This document shows positions 1 through 4,913 of a stretch of DNA of 5,163 nucleotides, in pieces. The stretch lies in contig JALNXI010000163.1 in NCBI GenBank assembly GCA_023230425.1, positions 1-5,163 on the forward strand, in the 5' to 3' direction. The DNA comes from Methanoculleus sp. Lineage in GTDB: Archaea > Halobacteriota > Methanomicrobia > Methanomicrobiales > Methanoculleaceae. Position 1 is the first letter of the stretch; the number at the start of each line of letters is the position of its first letter. Both the position numbers and the translations under genes were made by a program. A model generated the notes under the pieces. That model was given only the letters and a program-made list of their open reading frames with translations. It was not told the DNA's origin and made no database searches.

Positions 1-278
1 GCAGGATCGGAGGTATTCCCCGGTGCCCTGCCCCGGGAAGCATCTCGTATGACGCTTTCAACCCTTCTGGGATTGGAAATACTGCAGTTAGCCCTCCGGG
101 CCTCTGAGCCCAACCCTTCAGCAGGGGCGGGTCGACTAAACCCTTAAATGGTACCTCTGCATTATAGGGGTGTTAACCGGGCAGAAGGCCCTATGGGTTA
201 TTGCGATCCCCATCCGGGAGCCCGGGCTGTTTCCCCCGACCGGGCGGTCGTTCCCGGACGGTACGATTCAACCCGGGA

Positions 279-310
279 TGGCGAACGGGGAGCTCCCCAG
301 CGGATCGCCA
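279..310 (+). other. Leader hairpin upstream of the beta-helix gene
   Basis: TGGCGA (279-284) pairs perfectly with TCGCCA (305-310), and inside it GGGG (287-290) pairs with CCCC (295-298) around an AGCT loop, with a small asymmetric internal loop between the stems. If the gene at 371 is transcribed from the TATA-like sites near 145-168, this structure lies in its 5' leader about 60 bases before the start codon. GC-rich DNA makes such stems common, so a function is only a guess. Confidence 0.3.
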
Positions 311-357
311 GGGGCGGTATCATAGGATGTCACGACAGCGCGAGGGAAGTAACGGGC

Positions 358-364
358 AGGTCAT
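358..364 (+). promoter_or_regulatory. Ribosome binding site for the beta-helix gene
   Basis: The sequence GCAGGTCATA at 356-365 matches 7 of 10 positions of the archaeal SD consensus GGAGGTGATC, with AGGTCAT as its core, and the core ends six bases before the ATG at 371. An in-frame TAA at 350-352 rules out any earlier start in that frame, so ATG 371 is the first possible start. Confidence 0.5.
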
Positions 365-370
365 AGTCCC

Positions 371-2023
371 ATGTCAGCGAGACCACACCTGGGGGCCAGA
401 GGCAGACGCCTCCTCATTGCCATCGCAATCTTAATCGCTGTGATCGGTGCCGCTGCACTGGTCCTGTACTTCTATCTGCCGGTGCCGGTACCTCCGCCTC
501 CTCCCCCCCCTCCTATTACCCCGCTGCCCACAACGCCGGTAGTGCCCCCGATAGTGCCCGGATCGACGATCGTCATCGCGGCAAGTGACAGCAGCCCCGC
601 GTCGAAAGCCCGGGCCGACATCCGGTGCGACGGCATCGACGACCAGCGTGACATCCAGGCCGCATTTGATGCTCTGTCGCCGGGCGGTACGGTCGCTCTG
701 ACGGAGGGCACGTTCAATTGTGCCGGGAGCATCTACCCGCGTGCAAATACCATGCTCCGCGGAGAAGGGCCGGATGCGACGTTTCTCGAGTTCAGCAAGA
801 ATGGGCGGCTCATCGTCTCCAGGGAATCAGTCACACTCTACAATTTTCACATCAGGGGCACCGACTATCCGGATATCGGGGACGATCGCTGGCTCGGCGT
901 GATCACCATCTATGCGAGCCACGCGAAGGTCCTGGCTGTCGAAGGGACCGCCGATGCGAGCACTCAGGCGGTCTTCCTTCTGTTGCACGACCCGGACGTC
1001 TATGCGCCAACGCTCCAGGACATCGAGTTCATCAACTGCAAGGCTGTAGACACCGGGACGTATGGGTTCCTCCACAACGCCTGGGGGACGACGAACAGGG
1101 TGATCCGGGACGTCCGCTACGAGAACTGTCAGGCGATCAACTGCGGCAGGTACGGGGCGTTCAACCCCTGGGTGACCGGGTTTGACTTTGCGGAGTTAAA
1201 CGACATCGAGGGCCTCCGCGTGAAGAACTGTCTCGCTGAGGGTAACCTGGAGTCCGGGTTCCACTTCGAGTGGGATCCGGAGAAGCGGGACTGTATACTC
1301 GAGAATTGTATCAGCACGGATAACGGACAGAAGCCCTACCCGACGAAGCCCTACCGGGAGGATGATATGTCCACGCACTACTTCGGGTGTGGTTACTACG
1401 CCCCCCGGGGCGACATCACCTTCATCAGTTGCTACTCGGGGGGAAACAGCCGGCACGGGTTCTACGCCACCAACGGCGGCAAGCTCTACAGTTGTGTCGA
1501 CAAAAGCGTCGGCGCCGGGAAGACTGATTACCGGATCATCCAGCCGGCATCGTTCTACGCTGCCCCGACACGTTCGATAACTCCGTCCCTGGTGCTTGAA
1601 AACTGTTCGAGCATCGATTCAAACGGCTACGGTCTCCATATCGACCTCGCAAGCGATGTCTGGATTAAGAACTTCCACCTGGAGAACCCGGCTGGGATCG
1701 ACGGGAAGGCGACAAATCTTGGGGGGTCGCAGGGAGGACCGCTGGCCAATTCAGTAGTTAACATCTATGCGTCGGGTGACCGGGCTGAAACGCTGATATG
1801 GGCCCGGAATAATGAAAATGTCGAGTACTCGGGCCAGATTGTCTCAAACACCGCAAAGCCGTTTGTGATTGAGGGCGACCGCACCAAAAAGGTTCGGATC
1901 AAGGATATGGAGATCGTCTCCGCAAACCTTGCTCCTTTCACCAACGGTGTGGTCCTCACGAATACGGTACCTGCCGGAGCAGTGACGTTTGAGAATGTGG
2001 CAGTCACATCGGGAGTGCGGTGA
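371..2023 (+). CDS. Membrane-anchored right-handed beta-helix surface protein
   Basis: A 550-residue protein probably displayed on the outside of the cell. Arg at 10, 12 and 13 precede a hydrophobic segment at about residues 14-36, which suggests an N-in membrane anchor; no clear signal-peptidase site follows. Residues 37-64 form a proline-rich stalk with eight prolines in a row (41-48). From about residue 85 the pattern GIDDQRDIQAAFDAL...GGTV...GTF is the usual entry into pectate-lyase/GH28-like beta-helices. Rungs then follow with an Asn-Cys pair at 222, 252, 257, 286, 312 and 411 and a Ser-Cys at 353-354, several with a downstream GxYG or SGF turn. This family covers polysaccharide lyases, hydrolases and non-catalytic surface proteins; I see no catalytic signature strong enough to name a substrate. 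It stands alone: the next gene in line, 640 bases away, is on the other strand. Fold and location are well supported; enzymatic activity is unknown. Confidence 0.9.
   Translation: MSARPHLGARGRRLLIAIAILIAVIGAAALVLYFYLPVPVPPPPPPPPITPLPTTPVVPPIVPGSTIVIAASDSSPASKARADIRCDGIDDQRDIQAAFDALSPGGTVALTEGTFNCAGSIYPRANTMLRGEGPDATFLEFSKNGRLIVSRESVTLYNFHIRGTDYPDIGDDRWLGVITIYASHAKVLAVEGTADASTQAVFLLLHDPDVYAPTLQDIEFINCKAVDTGTYGFLHNAWGTTNRVIRDVRYENCQAINCGRYGAFNPWVTGFDFAELNDIEGLRVKNCLAEGNLESGFHFEWDPEKRDCILENCISTDNGQKPYPTKPYREDDMSTHYFGCGYYAPRGDITFISCYSGGNSRHGFYATNGGKLYSCVDKSVGAGKTDYRIIQPASFYAAPTRSITPSLVLENCSSIDSNGYGLHIDLASDVWIKNFHLENPAGIDGKATNLGGSQGGPLANSVVNIYASGDRAETLIWARNNENVEYSGQIVSNTAKPFVIEGDRTKKVRIKDMEIVSANLAPFTNGVVLTNTVPAGAVTFENVAVTSGVR
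503..510 (+). repeat. C8 homopolymer tract within the proline stalk
   Basis: Eight consecutive C residues lie inside codons for the polyproline run (residues 45-47). Gain or loss of one base would shift the frame of nearly the whole exported domain. Whether the length varies in the population cannot be seen from one sequence; the CCN-rich proline codons are a sufficient explanation for the tract. Confidence 0.9.
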
Positions 2024-2195
2024 TACTCCGTGGGTCTATCGGGCGCCTCGCGCTCGCGGGCGTGAAGCACGGTCTCTTCTCCTCGTGCGGGTCCTAGTAC
2101 ATCGATTCCAAAATAACAGACCGTATCTGGCCTTCGTCCCCTCCCCCACGGAGTGCTCCCTCCGTCCCCCCATCCCGCCCGCGCTTCGCGCTCCT

Positions 2196-2221
2196 CCCCC
2201 GCCCCCTCCCGGGGGCGAGGG
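2196..2221. other. Strong GC hairpin
   Basis: CGCCCCC (2200-2206) pairs with GGGGGCG (2211-2217) around a TCCC loop, and the stem can continue past one mismatch (2199/2218) through CCC (2196-2198) with GGG (2219-2221). It lies about 175 bases after the beta-helix stop codon. No T-run follows on either strand, so it is not a standard archaeal terminator; it could stabilise a transcript end. Confidence 0.4.
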
Positions 2222-2306
2222 CAGTCATGGCGATATCCCGTGGGAAGCCGTGCCCCGGGAGCGGTGTCGAAGCCGGTTTCCCGGGAGAAGGGGAGAGTGG
2301 GCCCCA

Positions 2307-2358
2307 ATCCGGTTCTTCCCGGGATCTCCCCGTGCACTGGACCGTGGTGGCTATCGCC
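2307..2358. repeat. Dispersed intergenic repeat, copy 1 (diverged)
   Basis: This stretch aligns with 4580-4632 with at most one single-base indel. Over the ungapped part, 2313-2358 against 4587-4632, I count 34 identical of 46 positions. The best block is around GCACTGGACC / GCAGTGGACC followed by TGGTGG and ATC. The similarity is too long for chance in unrelated non-coding DNA and suggests a family of repeated intergenic sequence. A weaker resemblance may exist at about 2222-2250. The mobilising agent, if any, is not visible. Confidence 0.6.
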
Positions 2359-2381
2359 ATGGGGGGTGGGGCTGACGGGGA

Positions 2382-2395
2382 GGGGGCTCGCCCCC
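2382..2395. other. Short GC hairpin GGGGG-CTCG-CCCCC
   Basis: A perfect 5-bp stem with a CTCG tetraloop immediately downstream of the dispersed repeat copy, at the border between the GC-rich and the more balanced part of the gap. It may mark one edge of the repeated segment. No role can be assigned from sequence alone. Confidence 0.35.
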
Positions 2396-2451
2396 ATATG
2401 CGCTAACTTTAGCCATGAGGATTCGAGAGGATAATGCCCTATTCCGTGAAA

Positions 2452-2481
2452 TGTGGCTGATTTGATGGATTATCAGCCACA
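2452..2481 (-). terminator. 10-bp perfect inverted repeat, possible terminator
   Basis: TGTGGCTGAT (2452-2461) and ATCAGCCACA (2472-2481) are exact reverse complements separated by 10 bases. Read on the minus strand the hairpin is followed by TTTCACGG, a weak T-run, so it could end or protect the transcript of the minus-strand gene that stops at 2666, giving a 3' tail of about 200 bases. Read on the plus strand no T-run follows. It could equally be a protein binding site. Confidence 0.35.
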
Positions 2482-2593
2482 CGGTTCCGGTGGTGTGCGG
2501 CAATAGTCCTCCTCCTCTGAAAACGATAGTGATCACGGGAATCTCACTGGAAAAGGACAGCCTCAGGGCATAGATGAGAACTCGCCGATTGCC

Positions 2594-2611
2594 TGATACT
2601 TGACGGTATCA
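2594..2611. repeat. Small inverted repeat TGATAC/GTATCA
   Basis: A 6-bp perfect inverted repeat with a six-base spacer. It sits inside a wider imperfect symmetry at 2574-2623 (ATGA/TCAT ends, CTCG/CGAG and GAT/ATC arms) that uses a slightly different centre, so the two foldings compete. Function unknown. Confidence 0.3.
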
Positions 2612-2651
2612 ACGAGAATTCATTACACCCATCTGGTAAGTTAACGCCTAT

Positions 2652-2663
2652 GGGGTATGCCCC
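2652..2663 (-). terminator. Hairpin just after the DUF5714-like gene
   Basis: GGGG (2652-2655) and CCCC (2660-2663) flank a TATG loop. On the minus strand the hairpin starts within a few bases of the TGA stop (2668-2666). The stem is short and no T-run follows, so termination here would be weak at best. Confidence 0.25.
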
Positions 2664-2665
2664 CT

Positions 2666-3343
2666 TCACGCGCCGGTGTCTTCACCGGGGTAGAACGGGC
2701 ACTCGTATCCCGTGCAGTCGCGATTTATTGTGGCGTACTCGCACGCGATGTGTTCCGTCACCGGCAGGCTGATCCCGCACTTCTCGGCGAGGAACCTCAC
2801 TGCCTCGCCGATCGCGAGCCACGAATCTCGCTTGCAGCAGCGCGGCCCGCCGCTTGCGGCGATCGCCGTGAGGCTCCGCGCCGTCATCTGGTTTGAAAGC
2901 GACCACTCCTCCTTCTTCAACGGGCCGGAGTGCGTGATCAGGCTCATGAAGATCCCGGTGCCGATCGCCGCACCGCAGGTTCCGTGCGTCCCGCAGAAGG
3001 CCGGCTGGACGGCTTCTGCTCGCTTCCTCGCCTGCCGGAGGGCTGGTTCCTTCTTCTCCGGATTTCCCCGGTGGTTGTAGTAGGCCGCGATCAGGACACC
3101 CGGCACGAGAAAGTGGTGTTCCGGGCCGTGGAGGCTGATCTGCGGGCTTCGCATGATCCTGCAGGCAATCTCGAGCGGATCCTCGAGCGTCGTCGTCCTG
3201 CAGACCTGCTCGATCAGGTCGAGGTTCGAAAGCTCGCGGTCGGCCCCGGAGAGGGCGTCGTCCCCCGGCGACACCGTTTCCGGTTCTCTTTCGTGCGGGA
3301 CGAGGTTCTTTCTGCAGGCCTGACAGGTTTTCTCCTGGTCCAT
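2666..3343 (-). CDS. DUF5714-like cysteine-rich protein
   Basis: A 225-residue soluble protein that I recognise as resembling the DUF5714 family, common in methanogens and of unknown function. It opens with a CxxC pair (C7, C10), followed by a charged linker. The conserved-looking core begins near residue 70, with GPEHHFLVPG (73-82), then CGTHGTCGAA (117-126), GGPRCCKR (165-172), and C189, C201, C210 and C215 near the end. That many paired cysteines and histidines suggests a metal or Fe-S site; this is inference. ATG 3343 is chosen because GGGGGTG precedes it by three bases; a TTG at 3403 would add 20 poorly patterned residues encoded by the leader hairpins. It diverges from the NTPase gene at 3577, and a FecCD-type permease lies further along, so metal or cofactor handling is possible but unproven. 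Confidence 0.8.
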   Translation of the reverse strand: MDQEKTCQACRKNLVPHEREPETVSPGDDALSGADRELSNLDLIEQVCRTTTLEDPLEIACRIMRSPQISLHGPEHHFLVPGVLIAAYYNHRGNPEKKEPALRQARKRAEAVQPAFCGTHGTCGAAIGTGIFMSLITHSGPLKKEEWSLSNQMTARSLTAIAASGGPRCCKRDSWLAIGEAVRFLAEKCGISLPVTEHIACEYATINRDCTGYECPFYPGEDTGA

Positions 3344-3346
3344 GAG

Positions 3347-3353
3347 CACCCCC
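3347..3353 (-). promoter_or_regulatory. Ribosome binding site deciding the ATG 3343 start
   Basis: On the minus strand GGGGGTG, running on into CTC, lies directly before ATG 3343. The ten bases match the SD consensus GGAGGTGATC at 8 positions. The spacing to the start is short (three bases after the G-rich core) but the match supports this start over the TTG at 3403. Confidence 0.55.
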
Positions 3354-3363
3354 TGGTACCTGA

Positions 3364-3397
3364 CCCCGCATATGGGTTGCGGGGCCGGCAACCGGCC
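3364..3397 (-). promoter_or_regulatory. Two overlapping leader hairpins before the DUF5714-like gene
   Basis: In minus-strand orientation the leader first has GGCCGG/CCGGCC with a TTG loop (plus positions 3397-3383) and then CCCCGCA/TGCGGGG with a 7-base loop (3384-3364). The two stems share bases 3383-3384, so both cannot be fully paired at once. The second stem ends about ten bases before the ribosome binding site. The arrangement could modulate transcription or translation; no known riboswitch class is recognised. Confidence 0.4.
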
Positions 3398-3418
3398 TCG
3401 CAAGATGTAAATTAGATC

Positions 3419-3426
3419 ATTTAAAC
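3419..3426 (-). promoter_or_regulatory. TATA-like box for the DUF5714-like gene
   Basis: On the minus strand GTTTAAAT resembles the archaeal TATA consensus and lies in an AT-rich island. A start about 25 bases downstream would fall near 3396, exactly where the leader hairpins begin, giving a leader of about 53 bases. Confidence 0.45.
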
Positions 3427-3466
3427 AATACTCAAAAGTAAAAGTATTTCATACGAAAGCCACAGA

Positions 3467-3475
3467 AGTATATCC
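3467..3475 (+). promoter_or_regulatory. Candidate TATA box for the NTPase gene
   Basis: AGTATATCC lies in the AT-rich divergent region and would place transcription start near 3497, leaving a leader of about 80 bases. An alternative is CCATATTCAA at 3541-3550, which would give an almost leaderless message; this fits the absence of a clear SD before ATG 3577. I cannot decide between them. Confidence 0.3.
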
Positions 3476-3576
3476 ATGTACTCCGGAGCGAACGTCTCCC
3501 CGACCGTCAACCCGGATCCCGGCCGGGATAGACCCGTATCCCCATATTCAACCCTCTGTAGCGGGGGTTTCCTCCG

Positions 3577-4269
3577 ATGAGCCAGGAGACGCCGGTCTTC
3601 ATCATCACCGGCGAGCAGGGCCAGTGCAAGACGACATTCCTGCACCAGGTCCTCGGGCTCACCGTCGGGCTGCACGTCCGGGTCCGGGGCGTCCTCGCTC
3701 CCGGCCACGTACGGGACGGCAGGAGGTCCGGGTTTACCCTCGTCGACCTCGCCACCGGCGAGCACGAGGAACTCTCATCGATCGACCCCGACCCGCGGTG
3801 CGAGGTCCACGGCCGATTCTACTTCCGGCCCGAAGGGCTTGCATTCGGCCGCCGGGCGCTCGCGCCGCCGGACCCCCGGGAGACCGATCTTGTGGTCATC
3901 GATGAGGTCGGGCGGTTCGAACTCGAGGGTGCAGTCTGGGCCAGGCAGATCGACCGCCTGGTCACGCTCCCGCATCCCCCCATGATCTGGACGGTCCGGC
4001 GCCGGCTTCTCGACACGGTCATTCAGTGCTGGGAGATTAGAAACCCTGTTGTGGTGGACGTCAGGACCGCCAGTGTGATGGCGACGGCAGGCGACGTGAT
4101 GGATGCCATCTGGGAGTGGCGGGAGGCGCAGACGGCTTCCACGGTCCTGGCGCCTCCGCTTCCCCCGGGCCGCATAGCCGGCGATCCCCCGCTACTCGCG
4201 GATGCTGCCGCCGGAGTTTCCCCGGGCGCCCCGGCAATCCTCCGGCGACGCTACTGCCCCGAGGGTTGA
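3577..4269 (+). CDS. THEP1-like P-loop NTPase (NTPase_1 family)
   Basis: A 230-residue protein of the THEP1/NTPase_1 type, a family that hydrolyses nucleoside triphosphates in vitro and whose cellular role is unclear. The P-loop is GEQGQCKT (residues 12-19), followed by the family's GVLAPGHVRDGRRSGF segment (38-53), a VDLATGE strand (56-62) and the Walker B hallmark LVVIDEVGRFE (105-115). Family members are usually about 170-190 residues; here a Pro/Ala-rich tail of some 45 residues (about 185-230) extends beyond the fold. The P-loop carries Cys17 where the consensus has the last Gly. ATG 3577 is the first start after an in-frame TAG about 15 bases upstream, and no good SD precedes it. The gene diverges from the DUF5714-like gene across a shared promoter region. 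Family assignment is firm; substrate and partner are unknown. Confidence 0.85.
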   Translation: MSQETPVFIITGEQGQCKTTFLHQVLGLTVGLHVRVRGVLAPGHVRDGRRSGFTLVDLATGEHEELSSIDPDPRCEVHGRFYFRPEGLAFGRRALAPPDPRETDLVVIDEVGRFELEGAVWARQIDRLVTLPHPPMIWTVRRRLLDTVIQCWEIRNPVVVDVRTASVMATAGDVMDAIWEWREAQTASTVLAPPLPPGRIAGDPPLLADAAAGVSPGAPAILRRRYCPEG

Positions 4270-4331
4270 GGGAGACCCGCACCCGTTTCAAAAGAGCAGA
4301 ATAACAACAGGCACTGCCGGAACACCCCCGC

Positions 4332-4337
4332 TTTTTT
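4332..4337 (+). terminator. T-run terminator of the NTPase gene
   Basis: Six T residues in CTTTTTTCTC, 63 bases after the NTPase stop codon, match the oligo-T signal that is enough for archaeal RNA polymerase to terminate. No stem is needed and none is obvious. Confidence 0.5.
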
Positions 4338-4435
4338 CTCACTTGAATCACGCATGAGACCGGGCATACCGGATGGAAAATGTCTGCCGGCCCGGGATAC
4401 ATGCCGCGCCGGGCGACACGCGCATGAGATAGCAA

Positions 4436-4473
4436 CCTCACGGACGTCAAGGCTTCGCGCTCTTCGCGTGAGG
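4436..4473. repeat. Inverted repeat CCTCACG/CGTGAGG with inner CTTCGCG direct repeat
   Basis: CCTCACG (4436-4442) and CGTGAGG (4467-4473) are perfect reverse complements. Between them CTTCGCG occurs twice at 9-base period (4453-4459, 4462-4468), and CGCG at 4456-4459 and 4465-4468 offers a competing small hairpin. The 10-mer CTTCGCGCTC at 4453-4462 recurs at 2184-2193 in the other long gap, another sign that the two gaps share repeated sequence. Confidence 0.4.
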
Positions 4474-4517
4474 CTATGGTGCACCTGAAAAGTTAGATGA
4501 AATGGTCCAATGAGGCT

Positions 4518-4533
4518 GTGCAGGAGGCTGCAC
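4518..4533 (+). other. Hairpin GTGCAG-GAGG-CTGCAC exposing an SD-like loop
   Basis: A perfect 6-bp stem with the four-base loop GAGG. The loop and its closing bases form AGGAGG (4522-4527), a strong SD, eight bases before an ATG at 4536. Outer TGA (4511-4513) and TCA (4534-4536) can extend the stem past a three-base bulge. Confidence 0.4.
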
Positions 4534-4535
4534 TC

Positions 4536-4580
4536 ATGAAAACGACCTCCTGGCTGGAGGTGGTTGCAGGCTCGACTTGA
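4536..4580 (+). CDS. Possible 14-residue leader peptide or spurious mini-ORF
   Basis: ATG 4536 opens a 14-codon frame, MKTTSWLEVVAGST, that ends at TGA 4578-4580. GGAGG at 4523-4527 sits at good spacing (eight bases), the best SD-to-ATG arrangement on the plus strand of this gap. The SD lies in a hairpin loop, and codons 4-9 form a second hairpin, ACCTCC/GGAGGT (4545-4550 with 4556-4561), whose CCTCC could alternatively pair with the SD. This resembles the architecture of a regulatory leader peptide, yet no repeated regulatory codons are present and the permease start is 370 bases away. It may well be chance. Confidence 0.2.
   Translation: MKTTSWLEVVAGST
4545..4561 (+). other. Hairpin ACCTCC-TGGCT-GGAGGT
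   Basis: A perfect 6-bp stem with a five-base loop inside the mini-ORF. Its left arm, with the next base, contains CCTCCT, complementary to AGGAGG at 4522-4527, so the arm can choose between two GGAGG partners. This gives two mutually exclusive foldings. Confidence 0.35.
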
Positions 4581-4632
4581 TCTGGCTTTTCCCCGGACTC
4601 CTCCCGGGCAGTGGACCATGGTGGGCATCACC
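4580..4632. repeat. Dispersed intergenic repeat, copy 2 (diverged)
   Basis: Partner of the copy at 2307-2358 in the same orientation, 34 of 46 identical in the ungapped part. Its right end runs into the first unit of the exact direct repeat that starts at 4620. So the direct repeat is at least partly built from this dispersed family. Confidence 0.6.
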
Positions 4633-4710
4633 TCGCGCGGGGAACTGAGAGCCCCGGAACGCATACGATCCAGCGGGCCAGGTGGGCATCACCTCGCGCG
4701 GGGAACTGAG
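4620..4710. repeat. Two-copy 30-base direct repeat, CRISPR-like spacing
   Basis: Positions 4620-4649 and 4681-4710 are identical over 30 bases, separated by a unique 31-base segment, a period of 61. Read on the minus strand each unit contains AGTTCCCCGCGC followed by G-AG. As recalled, the E. coli type I-E repeat has the same twelve bases followed by C-AG, and its 29+32 layout also gives a 61-base period. Against a true array: there are only two units, the second stem arm of the I-E hairpin (CGGGG) is missing, no AT-rich leader abuts the repeats, no cas gene is in the window, and copy 2 of a dispersed repeat overlaps the first unit. The exact duplication is certain; the CRISPR reading is tentative. 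Confidence 0.85.
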
Positions 4711-4889
4711 TTTGAGCACCGGAGGCCTTGGCCGGGGGTCATCGGGGGCCTGGTCCCACCCGTATCCAGCATCCAGCGCATCAGTGGTTGGCGATGACCC
4801 CCGGGAGATGTGGGGTTCCGCACGTCACCGCCACGCCCGGAACAGGGTTTCGACCAAACCCTTTTATCACCTAAGTAAACATTGTGTCA

Positions 4890-4905
4890 TTTACATTAAC
4901 ATAAA
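4890..4905. promoter_or_regulatory. Imperfect palindrome, candidate operator of the permease gene
   Basis: TTTACATTAACATAAA is symmetric at 6 of 8 base pairs (TTTA/TAAA arms, TTAA centre). It lies just upstream of the TATA-like box of the permease gene, where a metal-dependent repressor could block or control initiation. AT-rich DNA produces such symmetry easily, and it does not match a DtxR or Fur consensus that I can name. Confidence 0.25.
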
Positions 4906-4906
4906 A

Positions 4907-4913
4907 TTAAATA
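4907..4913 (+). promoter_or_regulatory. TATA-like box of the permease gene
   Basis: TTAAATA within an A/T-rich stretch that stands out sharply from the GC-rich surroundings. Initiation about 25 bases downstream would be near 4935, giving a leader of about 20 bases. That fits the absence of a clear SD before ATG 4954. Confidence 0.45.

Larger units (their letters stand above)
1..370. other. Non-coding lead-in upstream of the beta-helix gene
   Basis: No convincing gene is visible here. One plus-strand frame is open from the window edge to a TAA at 145-147 (48 codons), but its translation is low in recognisable pattern and I do not call it. Two TATA-like stretches, TTAAAT near 144-149 and CATTATAGG near 160-168, could start a transcript with a long leader (about 180-200 bases) for the gene at 371. 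The stretch is rich in short GC palindromes, including AGCCCGGGCT at 219-228 and a CGACC/GGTCG stem at 237-250. Confidence 0.5.
2024..2665. other. Long intergenic region with GC hairpins and repeats
   Basis: This 642-base gap between convergent genes has two parts. From 2024 to about 2400 it is very GC-rich, with low-complexity C and G runs, several hairpins and a diverged repeat copy. From about 2400 to 2665 the composition is more balanced and contains two clean inverted repeats. Minus-strand frames stay open for up to 210 codons here, but they run back into the beta-helix gene, are rich in Pro, Gly and Arg, and look like by-products of GC bias. No T-run terminator is visible directly after the stop at 2023. 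Confidence 0.6.

Noticed and set aside
1..147. Tail of a gene entering from the left edge (plus strand, stop at 145-147)
   Set aside because: The 48-codon frame has no recognisable motif and GC-rich DNA often leaves such frames open, so I cannot support a coding call.
1765..2397. Minus-strand open frame of 210 codons
   Set aside because: It overlaps the 3' end of the well-supported beta-helix gene on the other strand and is a low-complexity Pro/Gly/Arg translation of GC-rich repeat DNA with no recognisable domain.
3344..3403. TTG start at 3403 for the DUF5714-like protein
   Set aside because: The extra 20 residues are encoded by the leader hairpins, TTG is a weak start, and the ATG at 3343 has an SD-like GGGGGTG.
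2930..3415. Plus-strand open frame of 161 codons opposite the DUF5714-like gene
   Set aside because: It is antisense to a gene with clear conserved-looking cysteine motifs and its own ribosome binding site, and it has no recognisable domain.
3421..3765. Minus-strand open frame overlapping the NTPase N-terminus
   Set aside because: It is antisense to the Walker A region of a firmly assigned gene and covers the AT-rich divergent promoter.
4559..4588. Possible third, decayed copy of the 30-base repeat at the same 61-base phase
   Set aside because: It shares the initial GGTGG, but only about 10 of 30 positions match overall, close to chance.
4061..4719. Several minus-strand open frames of 61-137 codons
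   Set aside because: They overlap the NTPase end or cross the dispersed and direct repeats in different frames. Their translations lack protein-like pattern, and the same repeat gives similar peptides in more than one frame, as duplicated DNA would.
4784..4813. Further resemblance to the direct repeat around GGTTGGCGATGACC
   Set aside because: Alignment needs gaps, matches are scattered, and the distance from the second unit does not fit the 61-base period.
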